NCBI RefSeq assembly: GCF_000385215.1
Contig: NZ_ARQK01000056.1
Span: forward strand, 1-64,000
Reading direction: 5' to 3'
Origin: Thioalkalivibrio thiocyanoxidans ARh2
Lineage (GTDB): Bacteria > Pseudomonadota > Gammaproteobacteria > Ectothiorhodospirales > Ectothiorhodospiraceae
Length of the DNA stretch: 64,000 nt
The translations under genes were made by a program, and so were the position numbers. Of this stretch, positions 1 to 8,082 are shown one piece after another. The number at the start of each line of letters is the position of its first letter. Position 1 is the stretch's first letter. The notes under the pieces are model-generated. The model was given only the letters and a program-made list of their open reading frames with translations, was not told where the DNA came from and did not search any database.

Positions 1-189
1 GTTCATCTCGTACGGCAGGGTCCAGCCGTTCGGCGTGTGCACCGGCATGTAGCCCTGATCGGTGCGCTCGCCGGGCGTGGTTTCGCCCTCGTTGTGGTGC
101 TCGTGACCCGTTTCGGCCATCACCCGGGTCAGGGTGGTTGCCGGCAGCATTGCCGCGCCGGCGGCCAGCAGGAAGTTACGCCGTTTCAT
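1..189 (-). CDS. Multicopper oxidase, N-terminal part (runs off window)
   Basis: Only the first 63 codons are in the window. The protein opens with MKRRNFLLAAGAAMLPATTL, a signal peptide with a twin-Arg-like n-region, followed by a His-rich stretch (GHEHHNEGE) and the segment MPVHTPNGWTLPYEMN. That last segment resembles the region ahead of the first cupredoxin domain in CopA-type multicopper oxidases (family knowledge). Such enzymes oxidise Cu(I) in the periplasm. The start codon overlaps the stop of the upstream TolC-like gene (TGATG), so the two are probably translationally coupled. The copper-binding motifs lie outside the window, so the family call rests on the N-terminus and the operon context. 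Confidence 0.7.
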   Translation of the reverse strand, partial: MKRRNFLLAAGAAMLPATTLTRVMAETGHEHHNEGETTPGERTDQGYMPVHTPNGWTLPYEMN

Positions 190-1811
190 CAGTGATGCCC
201 TCCGTGACCGTCGTCGCCGTGGTCACCGTGATCGCCATGGTCATGATCTCCGTGATCTCCGTGATCTCCGTGATCTCCGTGATCTCCGTGATCCCCGTGA
301 TCTCCGTGATCCCCGTGATCCCCGTGATCCCCGTGATCCCCGTGATCCCCGTGATCCCCGTGATCCCCGTGGTCCCCGTGGTCACCGTGGTCACCGTGGT
401 CACCGTGGTCACCGTGGTCATGATGGTCGTGATCCATCTCGGACGGGTCATGCTCGAGCGCGTCGGTCTCGAGGTAGCCCTCGTCACCCGGCGCTCCATC
501 CGGCAGCTCGCCGGCCACCGTAAAGGCCAGATCCACGCGTGCCCGCCAGTAGTCACCCAGCGCGGCCACGGCCCGCTGCCAGTCGGCCAGCTCTTCCTGC
601 TTGGTCACCAGCAGGTCGAAGACATCGTCGAACATGAAGTTCACACGTTCCTGCATGCGCTCCAGCTCGATCTCGCGGGCCGGCAGCAGCTCGTAGCGCT
701 TGGCGCTGAATTTGTCCCGGTGATGGGCCAGTCGCACAAAGTGCTGGTGGACATCGGCCGTAACGGCCTGCTCCAGCTGGGCCCGTCGGGCCTCGCCGTC
801 CTCCAGTCGTGCCTCGGCGCGGGCGATGCCGGCCTGATTCTGGTTGAAGATCGGCAGGGTGAACGAAATGCCACCGCCCCACAGGCGGGTGCCGTCCGTC
901 TCGCGCTCAAACTCGATACCGGGCTCGATGTCGCCCAACCAGCGATAGCGCCGCACCAGGGCCACACCCTCGGTGAGCCCCTCCAGGGCATGGTCCACGG
1001 CCCGCAGGTCCAGACGCTGCTCCAGGGCCTGTTCGACCAGGCCCTCGCGATCCTCCACGCCGGCCAGCGGCAGCGGCAGCTTGCCGGGGACCTCCCAGTC
1101 ATCGACCTCGCCGGGCAGCCCCATCAGGTGGGCCAGACGCAGACGTGTCTCGCGTTCGCGCTGACGCGCATCCTCGAGCTTCAGCCGCGCCTCGGCGGCA
1201 CGGATGCGCAGCTGCGCGCGTTTAAGGTCCGTCATGTTGCCGGCGTCGTAGAAGCGCTCGCCCAGCAGCGACCCGAGATCCGCCGCCCGGGTCTCCAGCG
1301 CCTGCACCTGAGCCCGCTGGCGCGCGGCCACTGCGTCATACCAGGCGCGCTCCGTGTCCGAGGCAAGGGCCACCATGCCTTCGGCCAGTTGCAGACGGGT
1401 GGACTCCCAGTGGGATTCGGCAATGTCCTGACGCGCACTGCGCATCAGCAGACCGGAAATACCCCAGGCCAGCCCGACCCCGACTTCGTTACCGCCACCG
1501 CCCTCGGGGCGCATCACCGACAGCGACAGGGTGGGATTCGAAAACTGGGAGGCCTCGACCACGTCGGCGGCCGTCAGATCCAGTTTGGCGTAGGCCTGCT
1601 GCATACGCGGGTTGCGCCACAGGGCCTGATGGATGGCCTCCTCGAGCGTCAGCTCGCCAGAGGGGCGGGGCATCTCCGACTCGGGCAGGTCGATCCCCTG
1701 CACCGAGATGTCCTCCGCCAGTTCGGAGCGGTCCAGCTCGGGCGCGGTGACCGCGCAACCGGCGAGGAACAGCACCGAAACGACGGGGAGCAGCAATCGG
1801 GTTGCTCGCAT
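189..1811 (-). CDS. TolC-family outer-membrane efflux lipoprotein with His-Gly-Asp repeat tail
   Basis: A 540-residue protein starting MRATRLLLPVVSVLFLAGC, a lipoprotein signal with lipobox LAGC. An upstream in-frame Met exists, but this ATG has AAGGAG about 8 bases ahead. The body shows the outer membrane efflux pattern (TLEEAIHQALWRNPRMQQAY, two alpha-helical repeats), as in CusC-like components of metal pumps. The last roughly 85 residues are extremely His/Asp/Gly rich, with about 18 consecutive HGD tripeptides and further HD/HG pairs, ending DDGHGGHH. That tail is not part of the usual family length and is a plausible metal-binding appendage. The gene lies between a His/Cys-rich secreted protein and a multicopper oxidase, so a role in copper or other heavy-metal export is likely (inference). 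Confidence 0.85.
   Translation of the reverse strand: MRATRLLLPVVSVLFLAGCAVTAPELDRSELAEDISVQGIDLPESEMPRPSGELTLEEAIHQALWRNPRMQQAYAKLDLTAADVVEASQFSNPTLSLSVMRPEGGGGNEVGVGLAWGISGLLMRSARQDIAESHWESTRLQLAEGMVALASDTERAWYDAVAARQRAQVQALETRAADLGSLLGERFYDAGNMTDLKRAQLRIRAAEARLKLEDARQRERETRLRLAHLMGLPGEVDDWEVPGKLPLPLAGVEDREGLVEQALEQRLDLRAVDHALEGLTEGVALVRRYRWLGDIEPGIEFERETDGTRLWGGGISFTLPIFNQNQAGIARAEARLEDGEARRAQLEQAVTADVHQHFVRLAHHRDKFSAKRYELLPAREIELERMQERVNFMFDDVFDLLVTKQEELADWQRAVAALGDYWRARVDLAFTVAGELPDGAPGDEGYLETDALEHDPSEMDHDHHDHGDHGDHGDHGDHGDHGDHGDHGDHGDHGDHGDHGDHGDHGDHGDHGDHGDHGDHGDHDHGDHGDHGDDGHGGHH
238..428. repeat. 9-bp tandem repeat coding HGD tripeptides
   Basis: About 20 tandem copies of a 9-bp unit, CCGTGATCY grading into CCGTGGTCA towards the right, read on the plus strand. 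On the coding minus strand each unit gives His-Gly-Asp. Synonymous drift between the left block (GATC) and the right block (GGTC) suggests two expansion phases. Because the unit is a multiple of three, slippage changes tail length without a frameshift. Confidence 0.95.
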
Positions 1812-1942
1812 CGTGAAAATCTCCTTGATCGGACTTCGATTCCGCATCCCGCGCGAACGCGCGACACGGCCTTGCCGCCCACCAGTACCGGGTGGAACCC
1901 GGACGTGCGGACAGCCCCGGCGCTCGGGCCGGTACAGTCAGA

Positions 1943-2428
1943 TCAGGAGAGGATCGGGGGTCGGTATAACGCGGTCGCAGGCGGACCGTTCTGGAAGGAG
2001 TACAGGCTCATGGCCTGCGTGACCGGAGTCAGCAGGTGCATGCCGGTGATGGACGGCATGCCCTGGCAGTGGCTGCAGGCCGAGCAACTCGCCAGGCAGG
2101 CGGCATCCACGCAATCCACGTGCTGGATCACCCCGCTGGCAGCAGAGGAATCCGAAGTCTCGTGGGTATGGTCGTCGGCATGCCGGGTGTCGGCATGATC
2201 GTCATGCGCATGGTGATCATGGTCGTCGCCGTGCGCGTGATCATGTGAGTGGGCATCCGGATGATCGTGGGCCGCGTGATCCGCAGCCTTGTCGCCCTTC
2301 GACTGGGCCCCGTGCATCGCATGCCCGGCGTGCCCGTCTTCCACACTCGCAACCGCCGCGAGCGCCGGCAGGCCGGCAATCGCCAGCACCAGCATCCAGC
2401 ACAGCAGTCGGTGGAAGACCCTTTTCAC
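1943..2428 (-). CDS. His/Cys-rich secreted metal-binding protein (CopL/CzcI-like)
   Basis: A 161-residue protein read from a GTG start (GTG AAA AGG GTC). This is the only start that leaves a clean signal peptide, MKRVFHRLLCWMLVLAIAGL followed by PALA. A weak GAGG lies about 13 bases upstream. Residues of roughly 30-95 are dominated by His and Asp (HDHAHGDDHDHHAHDD). A cysteine cluster CVDAACLASCSACSHC follows, and the C-terminus ends ALYRPPILS. Size, export signal, metal-ligand content and the short 'RPP' tail resemble small periplasmic accessory proteins of copper/zinc operons (CopL, CzcI), but I cannot assign it firmly to one family. It is first in the operon with the TolC-like and multicopper oxidase genes; the gap to the next gene is 131 bp. 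Confidence 0.65.
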   Translation of the reverse strand: MKRVFHRLLCWMLVLAIAGLPALAAVASVEDGHAGHAMHGAQSKGDKAADHAAHDHPDAHSHDHAHGDDHDHHAHDDHADTRHADDHTHETSDSSAASGVIQHVDCVDAACLASCSACSHCQGMPSITGMHLLTPVTQAMSLYSFQNGPPATALYRPPILS

Positions 2429-2511
2429 GTCGGCCAAACCTCGTTTGGGGCCATCTCGGCCCAGCAATCGGCGGTCAACATACCACACCCCACACCCTTG
2501 GGCGCCATCCC

Positions 2512-2668
2512 TGTAGGAGGCCAGCCCTCTGGCCGATGGGGACTTAACCAGCGCCCCATCGGCGAGGGGCTCGTCTCCTGCAAATCCGGGGCTACCCACT
2601 GTAGGAGGCCAGCCCCTGGCCGATTGCGACCTGACCAGCACCCATCGGCCAGAGGGCTGGCCTCCTAC
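2512..2668. repeat. REP-like palindromic cluster
   Basis: Four related arms lie between the metal operon and pepN. A 26-bp arm at 2513-2538 (begins GTAGGAGGCCAGCC) is a perfect reverse complement of 2643-2668. Between them are a diverged inverted arm near 2556-2580 and a direct copy near 2600-2625. The stop codon of pepN (2665-2667) lies inside the last arm. The design (GTAGGAG...CTCCTAC) resembles the dispersed REP elements of gammaproteobacteria. It could act as a transcription terminator or mRNA 3' stabiliser for pepN. Confidence 0.85.
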
Positions 2669-5301
2669 GCGAGCGCGCGCTCGATCACGTCGCGCAGGTC
2701 GCGCGACAATTCGAGTGCGGCGAGGCGCTCGAGTTCCGCACGCATCTGCTCGCCGCGAACGCTGTCCACCTTCTGCCAGCGCGTCAGCGGCTGGGCCAGG
2801 CGCGCGGCGGTCTGCGGGTTCATCGGATCCAGCTTCTCGATGAAGGCGCCCATGCGGCGGTAGCCCGCGCCATCTTCCTGGTGGAAATGGCGTTCGTTGC
2901 GCGCCATGAACGGCCCCAGCACCGCACGCACCCGGTTCGGGTTGGTCCAGCGGAACCCGGGGTGCCCCAGCAGCGCCTCCAGGCGCTCGAAGCCGCCGGG
3001 GACCTGGCTGCCGGCCTGCAGGCCGAAGTACTTGTCCAGCACCAGCGGATCGTCGCGGTAGCGCTGCTCGAAGTCCGTCAGCAGCACCTCGCGTGCCTCG
3101 TGATCCAGCTCGTTCACCGCATTCAGCGCACCCATGCGCATGGTCATGCTGCGCGCCTTCTGGCACTGCGCCAGGGCCTCCGGCACCGCGGCCTGGTCGC
3201 CGGCGGCCACACGCAGCGCCAGCAGGCGGTTGCGCAACTGGCGCCGGCCCATCGCCTCGGCGGTGAAGGCGCCGTTGTCCACGGCATCCAGCTTCGGCTG
3301 GATCTGCTGCATCGCGCCGGCCAGCGGGGCGTAAAGGCGCTTCTCCAGGTCGTCGCGCTCCATGCGCAGGCGCACCGGATCGACGCGCTCGAACAGCTCG
3401 GCCAGCTCGCGCGTGGGCGGCAGTTGCAGGATAGTCGCCAGCAGCACCGGCTCGATCGCCGGGTCCTCGATCAGGGCATGCAGGGCGTGCTCGGTGGCGG
3501 CCTCCAGCGCGGAGTCGGCGGCGTCGTGCTGGATGCGCGTGCGGATCGCGCGGCGGAACAGGGTCTGCGCGGCCTCCCAGCGGGAGAAGGCGTCATCGTC
3601 GTGCGCCAGCAGGTGGGCCAGTTCGTCCACGCCCTGGTTGGCGTTCAGGATCACCGGGGCGGAGAAGCCGCGCAGCCAGGAGATCGCGACCGGCTCGGCG
3701 GACAGATTTTCGAAGCAGAAGGTGTGCTCGGCGGCATCCAGCTCGAGCACCCATTCGTCGCGCTCGGCCTCGTCGCCTTCCCGGCGCGCGCGGATGCGCT
3801 GGCCGTCGGCATCGAGAAAGGCCATGCGCACCGGGATCACCACCGGCTCCTTGTGCGCCTGCCCCGGGGTCGGCGGGGTCTCCTGCGCGAGTGTGATACG
3901 GGCCGGTCCGCCGGGGCCGTCGAACGCGGTGCTTGCGGTCACGTGCGGCGTGCCGGCCTGGGTGTACCAGCGCTTGAAGCGGGAGAGATCGCGCCCGCTG
4001 GCCTCGGCCATCACCGCGACAAAGTCGTCTGTCGTCACTGCCTGGCCGTCGAAGCGCTGGAAGTAGAGATCCAGCCCCCGGCGGAAGGTCTCGCGCCCGA
4101 TCAGGGTACGCAGCATGCGGATCAGCTCCGCGCCCTTCTCGTACACCGTCAGGGTGTAGAAGTTGTTGATCTCGGCGTAGTGGTCCGGGCGCACGGGGTG
4201 CGCCAGCGGCCCGGCGTCCTCGGGGAACTGATGGGCGCGCAGCAGCGAGACATCGTCGATGCGCTTGACCCCGAACAGGGTGCAGTCGGTGGTGAACTCC
4301 TGGTCGCGGAAGACCGTGAGCCCCTCCTTCAGCGACAGCTGGAACCAGTCGCGGCAGGTCACGCGGTTACCGGACCAGTTGTGGAAGTACTCGTGGGCGA
4401 TCACCGACTCGATGGCGACAAAGTCGCTGTCGGTGGCGGTGTCGGGGCTGGCGAGCACGTACTTGGCGTTGAACAGGTTCAGCCCCTTGTTCTCCATCGC
4501 CCCCATGTTGAAGTCGTCCACCGCGACGATCATGTACACGTCCAGATCGTATTCGCGGCCGAAGGCCTCCTCGTCATAGCGCATCGCCCGCTTCAGCGAG
4601 GCCAGCGCGTGATCGCAGCGATCGGCGTTGTGCGCCTCCACATAAAGCTCCAGCGCCACCTCGCGCCCGGACATGGTGGTGAAGGTGTCGCGCTGGCAGG
4701 CCAGATCCCCGGCGACCAGCGCGAACAGGTACGACGGCTTGGGAAACGGGTCCTCCCACACCGCGTAGTGGCGCCCGCCGTCCAGCTCGCCGGCCTCCAC
4801 GCGGTTGCCGTTGGCCAGCAGCACCGGGTACTGCGCCCGGTCCGCCTCCAGGCGCACGCGGTAGGTGGTCAGCACATCCGGGCGGTCGGGGAAGAAGGTG
4901 ATGCGGCGAAAGCCCTCCGGCTCGCACTGCGTGCACAGATTGCCGCTGGAGGCGTACAGGCCTTCCAGCGCGGTGTTCTGCTCCGGGTGACAGCGGCTGA
5001 CGATCTCCAGCCGCGCACGCTCCGGCAGGCCGTGCAGCAGCAGGCCCTCGGCATCCTGCTCCAGCAGGTCCTCGCCCGGCTCCGCGCCATCCACGGTCAG
5101 TGACACCAGCTCGACGCCATCGCCGTAGAGCCGCAGCGCCCCGTTCGGCTCCACCGCCTGCGGGTTGCGCCGCACCGCCATGCGCGTGGTCACCTCGGTG
5201 GTCGCCGCGGCCAGATCAAAGTCCAGCTCCAGGTCCTCCACCACAAACGCCGGCGGCTGGTAATCGCTCAGATAAACCGCCTGGGGACTCGCATCACGCA
5301 T
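2665..5301 (-). CDS. pepN: Aminopeptidase N
   Basis: An 878-residue M1-family zinc aminopeptidase, full length for the bacterial PepN type (about 870). The substrate-recognition motif GAMENKGLNLF is present. The gluzincin site HEYFHNWSGN has the third ligand Glu 19 residues after the second His (SLKEGLTVF). The C-terminal alpha-helical superhelix typical of PepN is complete. The enzyme removes N-terminal residues from peptides in the cytoplasm. The gene is monocistronic here; its 3' end overlaps a REP-like palindrome. Confidence 0.97.
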   Translation of the reverse strand: MRDASPQAVYLSDYQPPAFVVEDLELDFDLAAATTEVTTRMAVRRNPQAVEPNGALRLYGDGVELVSLTVDGAEPGEDLLEQDAEGLLLHGLPERARLEIVSRCHPEQNTALEGLYASSGNLCTQCEPEGFRRITFFPDRPDVLTTYRVRLEADRAQYPVLLANGNRVEAGELDGGRHYAVWEDPFPKPSYLFALVAGDLACQRDTFTTMSGREVALELYVEAHNADRCDHALASLKRAMRYDEEAFGREYDLDVYMIVAVDDFNMGAMENKGLNLFNAKYVLASPDTATDSDFVAIESVIAHEYFHNWSGNRVTCRDWFQLSLKEGLTVFRDQEFTTDCTLFGVKRIDDVSLLRAHQFPEDAGPLAHPVRPDHYAEINNFYTLTVYEKGAELIRMLRTLIGRETFRRGLDLYFQRFDGQAVTTDDFVAVMAEASGRDLSRFKRWYTQAGTPHVTASTAFDGPGGPARITLAQETPPTPGQAHKEPVVIPVRMAFLDADGQRIRARREGDEAERDEWVLELDAAEHTFCFENLSAEPVAISWLRGFSAPVILNANQGVDELAHLLAHDDDAFSRWEAAQTLFRRAIRTRIQHDAADSALEAATEHALHALIEDPAIEPVLLATILQLPPTRELAELFERVDPVRLRMERDDLEKRLYAPLAGAMQQIQPKLDAVDNGAFTAEAMGRRQLRNRLLALRVAAGDQAAVPEALAQCQKARSMTMRMGALNAVNELDHEAREVLLTDFEQRYRDDPLVLDKYFGLQAGSQVPGGFERLEALLGHPGFRWTNPNRVRAVLGPFMARNERHFHQEDGAGYRRMGAFIEKLDPMNPQTAARLAQPLTRWQKVDSVRGEQMRAELERLAALELSRDLRDVIERALA

Positions 5302-5379
5302 TCCAAACTCCAGTCATCAATCGCTTTCCACACGTATCACGCCCGGCAAGCACGAACGCTAAACCCCGACAAAGGCAAC

Positions 5380-5499
5380 GTCATTGCGAGGCGCCGAAGG
5401 CGCCGCGGCAACCTCCATCCGCCACTCCCCACGTTTCTCGGTTCCACCACCGGGGCTTCCTCACAGAGATCGCCACGTCGCTGCGCTCCTCGCGATGAC
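5380..5499. repeat. Inverted pair of GTCATTGCGAGG-type repeats, copy 1
   Basis: The left arm starts GTCATTGCGAGGCGCCGAAG. The right arm, ending TCCTCGCGATGAC at 5499, is its approximate reverse complement. The arms flank about 50 bp including CCATCCGCCACTCCC. The sequence belongs to a dispersed palindromic family commonly seen between bacterial genes (family knowledge). It has no coding content. Confidence 0.8.
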
Positions 5500-5515
5500 A
5501 CCGTTCCTTACCCCC

Positions 5516-5624
5516 GTCATTGCGAGGAGCCGAAGGCGACGAAGCAACCTCCATCCGCCACCCCGAGGCGCGACCGAGCCCACCCGAACAGATTGCCACG
5601 GCCCCATTGGCGCCTCGCAATGAC
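5516..5624. repeat. Inverted pair of GTCATTGCGAGG-type repeats, copy 2
   Basis: A second unit in tandem with the first: GTCATTGCGAGGAGCCGAAG at the left and GGCGCCTCGCAATGAC at the right end. The inner arms share CAACCTCCATCCGCCAC with copy 1. Copies 1 and 2 together explain most of the 371-bp gap between pepN and tatD (5302-5672). I see no gene or RNA in the rest of that gap. Confidence 0.8.
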
Positions 5625-5672
5625 GGCGCCGGGGATCTGGCGCTGCGCGTCCAATCCGTTAGCATACCGCGC

Positions 5673-6494
5673 ATGGAATGGATCGATATCTGCTTCAACC
5701 TCACCCACGAATCCTTCAACAAGGAACGCGACGAGGTCCTCGAGCGCGCCCGCGAGGCCGGCGTCTCCTGGATGCTGATCACCGGCGCCGACGCCCACCA
5801 GAGCGAGAAGTGCCTGGAGATCGCCGACCAGTACCCGGACTGCTGCCGCGCCACCCTGGGCGTGCATCCGCACCTGGCCAAACAGTGGACCGACGCGATC
5901 GCCGCGCGGTTCAGTGACCTCGCCCGCGCGGACGAAAACGTGGTCGCCATGGGCGAGATGGGGCTGGACTACAACCGTGACCACTCGCCGCGCCTGCAGC
6001 AGCGCATCGCCTTCGAGGCCCAGCTGGAGCTGGCCGCCGATCTCGGGCTGCCGGTGTTCCTGCACGAACGCGATGCCCACCACGACTTCGCCCAGATCCT
6101 GCGCCGCTGGCGCGACAAGCTGCCGGCCGCCGTGGTGCACTGCTTTACCGGCGAGGCCGACGCCCTGGCCGAATACCTCGACCTCGACTGCCACATCGGC
6201 ATCACCGGCTGGGTCTGCGACGAGCGCCGCGGCACCCACCTGCACCCGCTGGTGCCGCGCATCCCGCGCGGCCGCCTGATGATCGAGACCGACGCCCCCT
6301 ACCTCCTGCCGCGCACCCTGCCCAAGGGCACCGGCAAGAAGCTCGGTAACGGCCGCCGCAACGAACCCGCCTTCCTCCCCCACATCGGCGAATACGTGGC
6401 CCGGTTGCGCGACGAGGCCCCGGAAGACCTCGCCGCCCACACCACCGCCACCGCCCGCGCCTTCTACAACCTGCCCGAGACGGCCAGTGCCTGA
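5673..6494 (+). CDS. tatD: TatD family metal-dependent hydrolase/DNase
   Basis: A 273-residue protein matching TatD along its length: DICFNLTH at the N-terminus, [40 protein letters not shown] and [11 protein letters not shown]. These supply the metal ligands of the TIM-barrel amidohydrolase fold. TatD proteins act as 3'-5' exonucleases in DNA and RNA turnover. The start at MEWIDICFN fits the family; the longer open frame upstream runs through repeats. The end overlaps the next gene by 8 bp. Confidence 0.93.
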   Translation: MEWIDICFNLTHESFNKERDEVLERAREAGVSWMLITGADAHQSEKCLEIADQYPDCCRATLGVHPHLAKQWTDAIAARFSDLARADENVVAMGEMGLDYNRDHSPRLQQRIAFEAQLELAADLGLPVFLHERDAHHDFAQILRRWRDKLPAAVVHCFTGEADALAEYLDLDCHIGITGWVCDERRGTHLHPLVPRIPRGRLMIETDAPYLLPRTLPKGTGKKLGNGRRNEPAFLPHIGEYVARLRDEAPEDLAAHTTATARAFYNLPETASA

Positions 6495-7254
6495 GACCCC
6501 GGACAGTGGGCCGCAACGGATCGCGCTGGTCACCGGCGCCGCGCGCGGGATCGGCCTCGGCATCGCCGAGCGCCTGATGCAGGATGGCTGGCAGGTGGTG
6601 CTGGCCGATGTCGACGGCCGCGAATGCGAACAGTCCGCCGCGAGCCTGGGGCCCGCCGCCCGGGCCATCGCGCTGGATGTCCGCGACGAGGAACAGGTCC
6701 GCGAGGCCATTCGGCGCACGGAGGAATGGTACGGCGGCCTCGATGCCCTGGTGAACAACGCCGGCATCAGCGACCCGCACTCCGGGCCACTGGAAGAACT
6801 GGAGCTGGCCGACTGGCAGCGCTGGCTGGATACCAACCTGACCGGCGTCTTCCTGCTCGGCAAGTACGCCCTGCCCCTGCTGCGCCGCCGCCGGGGCGCC
6901 ATCGTGAACATCAGCTCCACCCGCGCCCTGCAGTCGGAGCCGGACACCGAGGCCTACGCCGCCAGCAAGGGCGGGCTGGACGCCTTCACCCACGCGCTGG
7001 CCATCAGCGCCGGCCCGGAGGTCCGCGTCAACGCCATCCGCCCCGGCTGGATCGACACCCGCAGCCCCGACCAGCAACAGGCCGAACCGCTGTCCGCACA
7101 GGACCACGCCCAGCACCCGGTCGGCCGCGTCGGCCAGCCCGGCGACATCGCCGCCCTCACCGCCTTTCTGCTCGGCCCCGACGCCGGCTTCGTCACCGGC
7201 CAGATATGGACCGCCGACGGCGGTATGACCCGCCGCATGATCTACGCCGACTGA
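6487..7254 (+). CDS. SDR family NAD(P)-dependent oxidoreductase
   Basis: A 255-residue classical short-chain dehydrogenase. The cofactor motif TGAARGIG is near residues 16-23, followed by VNNAGISD, a catalytic Ser in ISSTRAL, YAASK as the Tyr-Lys pair and the C-terminal [12 protein letters not shown]. The start is GTG, inside the end of tatD, so translation is probably coupled. The substrate cannot be read from sequence. Asp at the end of beta-2 (VVLADVDG) favours NAD over NADP (family rule). Confidence 0.88.
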   Translation: MPETPDSGPQRIALVTGAARGIGLGIAERLMQDGWQVVLADVDGRECEQSAASLGPAARAIALDVRDEEQVREAIRRTEEWYGGLDALVNNAGISDPHSGPLEELELADWQRWLDTNLTGVFLLGKYALPLLRRRRGAIVNISSTRALQSEPDTEAYAASKGGLDAFTHALAISAGPEVRVNAIRPGWIDTRSPDQQQAEPLSAQDHAQHPVGRVGQPGDIAALTAFLLGPDAGFVTGQIWTADGGMTRRMIYAD

Positions 7255-7256
7255 CC

Positions 7257-7287
7257 GCACGGCAGTCACCACGCCTTGTTCGCACGC
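7257..7287 (+). repeat. Probable fragment of the MITE internal region
   Basis: About 31 bp just after the SDR stop (GCACGGCAGTCACCACGCC...) match, with a few changes, the segment GCACGGCGGTCACCGCGCC...CACGC found inside both complete MITE copies (27405-27435 and 46866-46896 regions). No terminal repeat is recognisable, so this looks like a decayed remnant. Short length makes the call tentative. Confidence 0.5.
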
Positions 7288-7360
7288 CTGAATTCAACAG
7301 ATCACTGCAACGCCTCAGTTCGGTTGGGGTGGTCCACAGCAGCCGTAGAACGGGTGGCTG

Positions 7361-7822
7361 TCACGCTTCGACAAAGGGGATACCCTCCGCCTCGAAAAAA
7401 TCGGCGAGGAACGCCTTCAGCGCCTTGTCGCGACAGGCATACCAGTCCTGCTCGATCCCCCTGTCATGGATCAGGTCCTTGAACCGGCGGAACGCACCGC
7501 GACCTCGGATGGCCTCCAGCAGTTTGGCGCGGACTGCCGGATCCTCCTGCAGGCGGCAGAACTGATCCATCACCCCGTACTCGTCAAAGTCGAACTGGTC
7601 CGGAAGCCGCACATAGTCATCCGAGGCGTGTACGGCCCGCACCGTCTGCAGCACCTCCTGCTGCCAGTCCGGAAGATCCAGTGGTTCACACTCGGCCAGG
7701 GCCTCGTCTTCGTCGCTGAAGCCCACCACCTCACCGGTCGCCCGGTGGACATAGGTCTGCCAGCCATCCGTGAGCGGATCCATCTGCTCCACGACGTCCG
7801 TCAACACCACCGGAAGCGGCAT
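7361..7822 (-). CDS. UPF0158 family protein
   Basis: A 153-residue acidic protein read from MPLPVVLTDVVEQMD. This start has GGGAGGG 5-10 bases ahead; the in-frame upstream extension is low quality. Features are consistent with UPF0158: an N-terminal segment with TYVHRATGEVV, a central LPDQFDFDEYGVMDQFC and a C-terminal AFRRFKDLIHDRGIEQDWY. Function is not established for the family. The gene stands alone, convergent with the SDR gene. Confidence 0.72.
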   Translation of the reverse strand: MPLPVVLTDVVEQMDPLTDGWQTYVHRATGEVVGFSDEDEALAECEPLDLPDWQQEVLQTVRAVHASDDYVRLPDQFDFDEYGVMDQFCRLQEDPAVRAKLLEAIRGRGAFRRFKDLIHDRGIEQDWYACRDKALKAFLADFFEAEGIPFVEA

Positions 7823-8082
7823 CGCGCCCTCCCCTGCACAGCTGTTCACATCGTCTTCACGCGCCGGGCAACGCGGGGCAAACGGCGCTACCCCAAAGCA
7901 TATTCCAATGCCCGAACATCGGCATTCAAGCGCCCCCGGCATTGACCGCGCTGCGTCCGCATCAATGCAACAGGGCGTACGCCCCGCCACGTCGAGGTCG
8001 ATAGCGCCCGACAGCGGGAAGGCATCCCCTCTGAAGCAGCCTTCGCCCCGGATGAGCGTTACCGCGCCAAGCGCGGCGGATT
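7823..8082. other. Intergenic region without recognisable feature
   Basis: 260 bp between the start of the UPF0158 gene and the stop of the PEP/pyruvate-binding gene. I see no gene, RNA or clear terminator. It should contain the promoter of the UPF0158 gene. Confidence 0.5.

Noticed and set aside
238-428. Possible CRISPR array
   Set aside because: Units are 9 bp with no spacers and are in frame with a protein; this is a coding tandem repeat.
138-2198. Long plus-strand frame rich in Val-Ile-Pro repeats opposite the TolC-like gene
   Set aside because: It is the antisense reading of the 9-bp repeat; the minus strand has a signal peptide, ribosome site and family match.
2881-5103. 740-codon plus-strand frame opposite pepN
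   Set aside because: No family features; a high-GC shadow of pepN, which has all M1 peptidase motifs.
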